In this document: positions 59,210-64,000 of the stretch, piece by piece
How the letters are laid out: every line of letters starts with the position of its first letter
Position numbering within the stretch: the stretch's first letter is position 1
Assembly: GCA_020350725.1 (NCBI GenBank)
Contig: CP070719.1
Coordinates: forward strand, 1,583,865-1,647,864
Length of the DNA: 64,000 nucleotides
Reading direction: 5' to 3'
DNA from: a bacterium
GTDB lineage: Bacteria > BMS3Abin14
Position numbers and translations under genes: made by a program
The notes under the pieces: model-generated
Told to the model about the DNA's origin: nothing
The model's input: the letters and a program-made list of their open reading frames with translations, nothing else
Database searches by the model: none

Positions 59210-60933
59210 CTCGATCCGCCTCCTTCATTCGGTTCCCGGTGGCCGGTTTCCCTGGCCGAGACCAGGTCGGTAAAGACCCTGCGCCCGGCTGATTCCAACC
59301 CATTGTTTCTGATCCGGAGATCATCCCGGAGGGTCCGTGCGGCCTCCTCTGTGAGATATCGGAGCCGGTTCAGATCGGTCGATATGTCCTCTCCGTCTTT
59401 CTTCCGTGCGTCGATGAGCGCCAGGGAGGCCAGCAGGCCGTAAAGGGCAAGGCTCAGGCGGGAGACCCGACGGAGGAAGAATTCATGACCCACCACGTCC
59501 CTGCCGTATTTCATCAGGCCGAGGTGGACCATCTTTCTCACCCCGCGGGCCAGCCGGCCCGCCAGGCCCGCTGCCCGTTTCATCCCCGGTTCGGAATATG
59601 CCGGGGACAGGCCGGGACTGCCGTAGGCGCCCCTGAGCAGGTAAATGGCCTGCCGGAGCCTTCCCATCCCCCTGATCCTTTTGCCCAGGTTCCTGAGGAG
59701 GAAGAGGGCCGGGTAGATGGAGTGGATCTCGCTCGTCCCCTCGAAGACGGTGGTCACCCGAAAGTCGCGCATCCTCTTCTCGTAGGGGGACGACGAGAGG
59801 TAACCGGAACCGCCCGCCGTCTGGAGGGCGTCGTAAAGGGTGTCCCAGGCCCGTGTGGTGCCGTAGAGCTTCACGTGGGAGCTCTCGATGGCCATGGGTC
59901 CTGTAGGGTCCGCCTCCAGGAGGCCGGCGGTGGCGGCCGTCATCGCTTCCGCGGCCAGGGAATGGGCGGCGGCCCTGACCATCATCTCCTGGACGAGCTC
60001 AAAATCCCTGATGGGGACGCCGAACTGCACCCTGGACGACGCCCTTTGGAACATATCGTCGAGGGATTGATCCATGGCCCCTTTGGAGGCCGCGCCGAGA
60101 CCCAGGCGGCCGTAGTTGAGGACGGTCATGGCGATCCTGAAGCCGTCGCCCGGTTTCCCGAGGAGGTTCTCCGCCGGGACCCTGACGTCGGTGAAGGTGA
60201 TGGGTGTGGTGGAGCTCGCCTTGATGCCCATCTTGGGGATCTCGTTACCGATCTGAACGCCGTTCCATGCCGTCTCCACGATAAAAGCCCCCATGAACCC
60301 CGGTCTTTCCGGGTCCATCTGGGCGAAGGCGGTGAGTCCGCCGGCGAACCCGCCGTTGGTGATGTAGGTCTTCTGGCCGTTGAGGATGTAGTGTCTGCCG
60401 TCCTCGGAAAGGGTGACGGAGGTGGTGATGTGCCGGGCGTCCGATCCCACCTTGGGTTCGGTGAGGGCATAGGCGAAGATCATCTCGCCGCTGGCCGCCT
60501 TGGTCAGATACTTCCTCTTCTGCTCCTCGGTGCCGAACAGAATGATCCCCTTGATGCCGATGGAAAGGTGGGCCGTCGGTGTCAGGGCAAGGGCCATGTC
60601 GGTGCGGGCCATGGACTCCAGGACGCTCAGGTAGCCGGTGAGGCTCAGGCCCACACCCCCTAACCCGGCCGGTACGTTGAGGCCGAACAGACCAAGCTTT
60701 TTCAGCCCGTCCATGAGTTCGTCCGGGATCGTCCCTTCCTCCTCCAGTCGGGCGGGGGAATAATCCTTGATGAGTTTGCGGTATTCGGCGATGATCTCCT
60801 CGGCCTTCGGGTCCCTGCCGGGGAAGGTGAGAGCACCGAACCGGCCCCGGTTGAAAACGTCCAGGTACAGCTCCTCCAGGAAGCCCTTGGTCGAACCCTT
60901 CTCGCCTATCGGTTTACCTTCATGTCCCTTCAT
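59206..60933 (-). CDS. Acyl-CoA dehydrogenase
   Basis: First beta-oxidation step, FAD-dependent formation of the 2,3-double bond. The start is ATG 60933 with AGGGAGA upstream; the frame to 61017 is not needed. 575 residues. Usual blocks occur in order: LGGVGLSLTGYLSVLESMAR, FAYALTEPKVGSDARHITTSV, NGQKTYITNGGFAG, and the substrate-binding and catalytic regions near YGRLGLGAASKGAMDQSL and VTTVFEGTSEIHSIY (the Glu after VF is the likely base). A C-terminal extension of about 150 residues is like mitochondrial VLCAD/ACAD9. First gene of the operon. Confidence 0.93.
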   Translation of the reverse strand: MKGHEGKPIGEKGSTKGFLEELYLDVFNRGRFGALTFPGRDPKAEEIIAEYRKLIKDYSPARLEEEGTIPDELMDGLKKLGLFGLNVPAGLGGVGLSLTGYLSVLESMARTDMALALTPTAHLSIGIKGIILFGTEEQKRKYLTKAASGEMIFAYALTEPKVGSDARHITTSVTLSEDGRHYILNGQKTYITNGGFAGGLTAFAQMDPERPGFMGAFIVETAWNGVQIGNEIPKMGIKASSTTPITFTDVRVPAENLLGKPGDGFRIAMTVLNYGRLGLGAASKGAMDQSLDDMFQRASSRVQFGVPIRDFELVQEMMVRAAAHSLAAEAMTAATAGLLEADPTGPMAIESSHVKLYGTTRAWDTLYDALQTAGGSGYLSSSPYEKRMRDFRVTTVFEGTSEIHSIYPALFLLRNLGKRIRGMGRLRQAIYLLRGAYGSPGLSPAYSEPGMKRAAGLAGRLARGVRKMVHLGLMKYGRDVVGHEFFLRRVSRLSLALYGLLASLALIDARKKDGEDISTDLNRLRYLTEEAARTLRDDLRIRNNGLESAGRRVFTDLVSARETGHREPNEGGGSR

Positions 60934-61005
60934 AAATAGATCTCCCTGGGCAACCGGTCCCGGTCGGCGGCGGGATGAATGTTTTATTTGCCCAATAATA
61001 GTCCA

Positions 61006-61018
61006 AATGCCGGACATT
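61006..61018. promoter_or_regulatory. Near-palindrome upstream of the beta-oxidation operon
   Basis: AATGCCGGACATT: AATG and CATT arms around CCGGA, about 75 bases upstream of the acyl-CoA dehydrogenase start, inside an A/T-rich promoter-like region. It could bind a TetR-type fatty acid regulator; there is no stronger support. Confidence 0.25.
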
Positions 61019-61145
61019 CCATAGTAAATTTATAAGGTAAATAAAGCTTTCATGGGTAGTGTTTTTTCACCCTGGAGGGAACATAAGGAGGAGAGGTCAC
61101 GGTGAGGACAGGAGTGGGTCACGCTCCGCGACGCCCCCACCATCC

Positions 61146-61385
61146 CAGGTCCAAAATCCAACATTCAGAACAGAAGCGGAGAACCGGGAAAGACAAGCCA
61201 GCGAGAACTTCGAAATGTTGCATGGAATTCAAATCTGCAGCGGGATCAGTTCGGTATCCGGTGGGGCGAGGCCATCCCGCTCTTTAAACACGACAGAGCC
61301 CCAGGGGAAAATCGATGATCGAGGGCAGCGGCGCACGGGTGCCCTTGGATTCGGGATTTCGGACTTCGGATCCTGGATTGAATGG
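61146..61385. repeat. Paired inverted 7-bp arrays between the beta-oxidation operon and mscS
   Basis: Left: caggtcc, aaaatcc, aacattc, agaacag, aagcgga, gaaccgg (from 61146). Right, opposite sense: ttggatt, cgggatt, tcggact, tcggatc, ctggatt, gaatggc (61345-61385). The 376-base gap 61018-61393 otherwise holds no gene. Confidence 0.7.
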
Positions 61386-61393
61386 CCTCACTG

Positions 61394-62479
61394 TCACGTA
61401 ATGTCCCGGTCGTCCCCGTTCCGCAGCCGCACCGTGATCTCCGGGCTGTCCGGGATGTGGAGGGTCCGCAGGGGGAAGGGAATGACGATCCCCTCCTGAT
61501 CATACCTTCGGTGGAGGCGCTTGATGAACTCGTGGGTCACCAGGTAATGGGCGAAGTATTCCTCGACTTCCATCTTGATGCGCAGGTTGATGGATGACCC
61601 GCCGAACTCGTAGAAGCGCACAGTGGTCTCGCTGTCGGGCCTGGCTCCCTGGATCTCACGGAGGACCTCTTCCGCCACCTCCAGGGTCACCCTCTCCACA
61701 TGCTCCAGATCGCTGCTGTAATGAACCCCCACGGGGATGTAGAGGTTCATCTCCTTGGCGGGCTGATGGTAATTGGTGATAATGGTGGAGGCGAGCTTGG
61801 CGTTGGGCACGATGACCATGTTGTTGGGGATGGCCCTGATCGACGTGTTCCTCCACGTCACGTCCGTCACGTACCCCTCCTCGCCTGTTTCCAGGCGCAC
61901 ATAGTCTCCCGGTTTGACCTGCTTGGCGGCGATGATATGGAGGCCGGCGAACAGGTTCGAGAGCGTTTCCTGCAGGGCGAGGGCCACGGCGAGCCCCCCT
62001 ACCCCCAGGGCCGTGAGGATAGGTGTTATGGATATCCCGAGGGACTGAAGGATGACGAGAAAACCCAGGATATAGACGATGAGCTTGGTGATGTTGGAAA
62101 AGAGGCTGATGGTCGTAGCGTCCCCCTTGGCTTTTTTGGCATGGATGCCGAGGGACCCGATGGCCAACCTCGCCAGGACGACGGTGAGGCTGAACAGGAA
62201 GAACACTTTGGGCAGGTTCTGGAGGAATTCCAGGAGACTTTCCTTGAGGGGCATGCTCGAGAGGGCGCCTGAGAAACCCGCCAGGATGCCCCACAGGAGG
62301 AGCATCCTCTTCAGGGACTGGGCGAACATGGCCAGGTACTCAAGGTTCGCCTTCTTGGCGGCCTTAACCAAAAGAGGCCTGACGATCCTCTCGGCGAGCA
62401 GGCCGATAATGAGTCCGCCGGCAAGGATGCCTGCCGGTGCCCCCCAGGTCTTGATATGCTCGATCAGGTCGATGTCCAT
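61394..62479 (-). CDS. Mechanosensitive ion channel, MscS family
   Basis: Opens under membrane tension to release solutes in osmotic downshock. 361 residues. Four predicted membrane helices: about 12-30, 62-80, 90-108, and the pore-lining TM3 (TKLIVYILGFLVILQSLGISITPILTALGVGGLAVALALQETLSNLFAGL, read in pieces), with the Gly/Ala pattern of MscS TM3b. The beta domain (VKPGDYVRLETGEEGYVTDVTWRNTSIRAIPNNMVIVPN) and the C-terminal cage domain follow. Divergent from corA. Confidence 0.92.
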   Translation of the reverse strand: MDIDLIEHIKTWGAPAGILAGGLIIGLLAERIVRPLLVKAAKKANLEYLAMFAQSLKRMLLLWGILAGFSGALSSMPLKESLLEFLQNLPKVFFLFSLTVVLARLAIGSLGIHAKKAKGDATTISLFSNITKLIVYILGFLVILQSLGISITPILTALGVGGLAVALALQETLSNLFAGLHIIAAKQVKPGDYVRLETGEEGYVTDVTWRNTSIRAIPNNMVIVPNAKLASTIITNYHQPAKEMNLYIPVGVHYSSDLEHVERVTLEVAEEVLREIQGARPDSETTVRFYEFGGSSINLRIKMEVEEYFAHYLVTHEFIKRLHRRYDQEGIVIPFPLRTLHIPDSPEITVRLRNGDDRDIT

Positions 62480-62610
62480 GTGGTCCCTCCCGCCAAGGCT
62501 CTCCGGGGCTGTGAGCTGAACGCTGATTTATAGTATACTGGATTAGACCTTTCCAGACGAGGTTTCATATCAGTACCGAGGCGGTTTTTGACGAGCTCGA
62601 GGGAGGAGGG

Positions 62611-63732
62611 ATGATGACCGACAGCAAAGGCCGGCGGCCTTCGTTCAGAAGGAGAACAGCACCAGGGGCCCCCCCGGGGACTCTCGAGACCGATCCCCAT
62701 GCTCCTTTTCCCGCGATCTCCGTCATCGGTTTCGGCCCCGAACGCGTCGTTGAAAAGACGGTTCAGGACGTCCGGGAACTGGAGCTGCTGGTCGAGGGTA
62801 CACCCGTGACGTGGATCAACGTGGACGGCCTGGGAGACGCCCCGACCCTGATCGAACTGGCCGAGATGTTCGGCATCCACAGGCTCGCCCTCGAGGACGT
62901 GGTCCACCCCCACCAGAGGGCCAAGGTTGAGGAATACGGCGAGGAGCTCTTCATCGTGGCCCGCATGATCAGCAGGGAAAATGAGGTCCTGAGCACGGAG
63001 CAGATCAGTCTGTTTCTGGGAGAGGGGTTCGTGGTCACCTTTCAGGAGCATCCGGGCGACTGCCTTGAGCCGGTCAGGGAGAGGATCAGAAAGGGGAGGG
63101 GAAGGATACGGCAGGCCGGCTCCGACTACCTGGCCTACGCGATTCTCGATGCCGTCGTGGACGCCTATTTCCCGATCCTCGAGGAGCTCGGTGAGGAGTT
63201 GGAGGAACTCGAGGAGGAGATCCTGGAGATTCCGGACAGAGGTACGGTGTCGCGCATTCACACCCTCAAACGAGACCTCCTCCTTCTCCGAAGGACTGTG
63301 TGGCCCCTCAGGGAGGCCGTCAATGCCCTTCTCAGGGAGGAGAGCATCCTCATGTCCCGGGAGACCCAGATCTATCTGAGGGACTGCTATGACCACACGA
63401 TCCAGGTCATCGACATGGTGGAAAACCACAGGGACATAACGTCCGGCCTGATGGATTTCTACCTGTCCTCGGTGAGCAACCGGATGAACGAGGTCATGAA
63501 GGTCCTGACCATCATCGCCACTATCTTCATTCCCCTGACCTTTATAGCCGGAATCTATGGCATGAATTTCAACCCGGAGGCTTCCCCGTGGAACATGCCG
63601 GAGCTCAACTGGAGGTGGGGATACCCGGTCTTTTGGGTCCTGATGGTCACTATCGGTGGGACCCTGCTGTACGTCTTCCGCAGGAAGGGATGGCTGGGGG
63701 GAGGGGGAAAGGGAGATGCGAAGGGGCGGTGA
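62611..63732 (+). CDS. corA: Magnesium/cobalt transporter CorA
   Basis: Pentameric Mg2+ channel. ATG 62611 (or 62614) with a GGGAGGAGGG site. 373 residues: N-terminal alpha/beta domain (TWINVDGLGDAPTLIELAEMFGIHRLALEDVVHPHQRAKVEEY), the long stalk helix (EELEEEILEIPDRGTV), and two C-terminal membrane helices with the pore-entry signature GIYGMNFN. Together with mgtE this gives two Mg2+ import systems in one window. A run of larger repeats follows to the window edge. Confidence 0.95.
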   Translation: MMTDSKGRRPSFRRRTAPGAPPGTLETDPHAPFPAISVIGFGPERVVEKTVQDVRELELLVEGTPVTWINVDGLGDAPTLIELAEMFGIHRLALEDVVHPHQRAKVEEYGEELFIVARMISRENEVLSTEQISLFLGEGFVVTFQEHPGDCLEPVRERIRKGRGRIRQAGSDYLAYAILDAVVDAYFPILEELGEELEELEEEILEIPDRGTVSRIHTLKRDLLLLRRTVWPLREAVNALLREESILMSRETQIYLRDCYDHTIQVIDMVENHRDITSGLMDFYLSSVSNRMNEVMKVLTIIATIFIPLTFIAGIYGMNFNPEASPWNMPELNWRWGYPVFWVLMVTIGGTLLYVFRRKGWLGGGGKGDAKGR

Positions 63733-63768
63733 CCTACCCGAGGGGGCGGACGGGCGAGGGGGGGGAAT

Positions 63769-64000
63769 GAGTCCAGAGTCCAGAGGCCAGCGTCCAGAGG
63801 GGACGGGGAGCGGACGCGGAGAGAAGAGAGTCCAGAGTCCTGAGGCCAGCGTCCAGAGGAAACGCGGGGAGAAGAAGGGGTTGTCATTGCGATCCGGTCA
63901 GCGCGTGAAGCTATCCGGGGATAGACCGACGCGGAGAGAAGAGTGTCCAGAGTCCTGAGGCCAGCGTCCAGAGGGGAAGGGGAGCGGACGCGGAGAGAAG
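63769..64000. repeat. Three imperfect 58-bp repeat units built from GTCCAGA heptads
   Basis: Units at 63769-63826, 63828-63874 (truncated) and 63941-64000. Each begins GAGTCCAGAGTCC, continues with GGCCAGC, GTCCAGA, and ends ACGCGGAGAGAAG. Within the unit the step is 7 bases (gtccaga, gtccaga, ggccagc, gtccaga). Between units 2 and 3 a different segment starts TTGTCATTGCGA (63881-63892), like the widespread intergenic GTCATTGCGA palindrome family. The array runs past the window edge. Confidence 0.85.

Noticed and set aside
59485-60663. 392-codon plus-strand frame opposite acyl-CoA dehydrogenase
   Set aside because: Shadow of a well-supported gene; no start signal and no recognisable domain.

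Overview
The window is a dense, GC-rich (roughly 60 percent by eye) bacterial chromosome segment made almost entirely of housekeeping genes. No phage, insertion sequence, rRNA or CRISPR array is visible. Gene content and details suggest a Deltaproteobacteria/Desulfobacterota-type organism. These include two-subunit glycyl-tRNA synthetase, AcnB-type aconitase, a three-piece glutamate synthase, a lexA-dinB SOS operon with a Geobacter-like LexA box, a two-CW protein and a Roadblock protein beside smc and ftsY. The lineage is an inference from content, not from a marker comparison.

Layout. 1-9.4 kb: the end of a heat-shock sigma factor gene (rpoH) overlapping degP, a two-gene ABC exporter, a less GC-rich membrane-protein gene, and nadB coupled to chorismate mutase. 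8.6-18.7 kb: an acidic protein of unknown role, a TPR lipoprotein, a RodZ-like protein, an EF-G with a HAD phosphatase, rnc-era, mgtE and recO. 19-24 kb: glyQ, glyS, dgt and a monohaem cytochrome. 24.3-26.5 kb (minus strand): the SOS operon lexA-small protein-dinB. 27-33.2 kb: smc, Roadblock, ftsY, a two-CW protein and one tRNA with anticodon CAT. 33.4-40.4 kb (minus): acnB, two parvulin-type foldases and nadE. 40.6-46.4 kb: a sigma54-type promoter followed by a 16-Cys ferredoxin, a flavoprotein and three glutamate synthase pieces. 46.5-53.9 kb: slyD, a flavodoxin-like protein, mltF, tag, DUF4031, a dihaem cytochrome, pirin and patatin. 54-61 kb (minus): a four-gene fatty acid beta-oxidation operon. 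61.4-63.7 kb: a MscS channel divergent from corA.

The most unusual signal lies between the genes. More than twenty intergenic stretches consist of degenerate tandem repeats with a strict 7-bp period. Each locus has its own word (for example GGAGATT, TTTTGGA, AACTGGA, GTCCAGA, GGTAAAA). Often one array on the left is matched by its reverse complement on the right, so the spacer could fold into a long hairpin. At two places the arrays run into the 3' ends of genes, and at glyS the array region plus the last bases of the gene have been duplicated. I know of a loose parallel in the 7-bp STRR repeats of heterocystous cyanobacteria, but I do not recall such a family described for this lineage.

Regulation visible in sequence includes sigma54-like promoters before the glutamate synthase cluster and the two-CW gene. 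There is also a LexA box upstream of lexA and a GntR-like palindrome lying on the -10 element of acnB. Sigma70-like promoters precede the tRNA, glyQ, mgtE, pirin and patatin genes.
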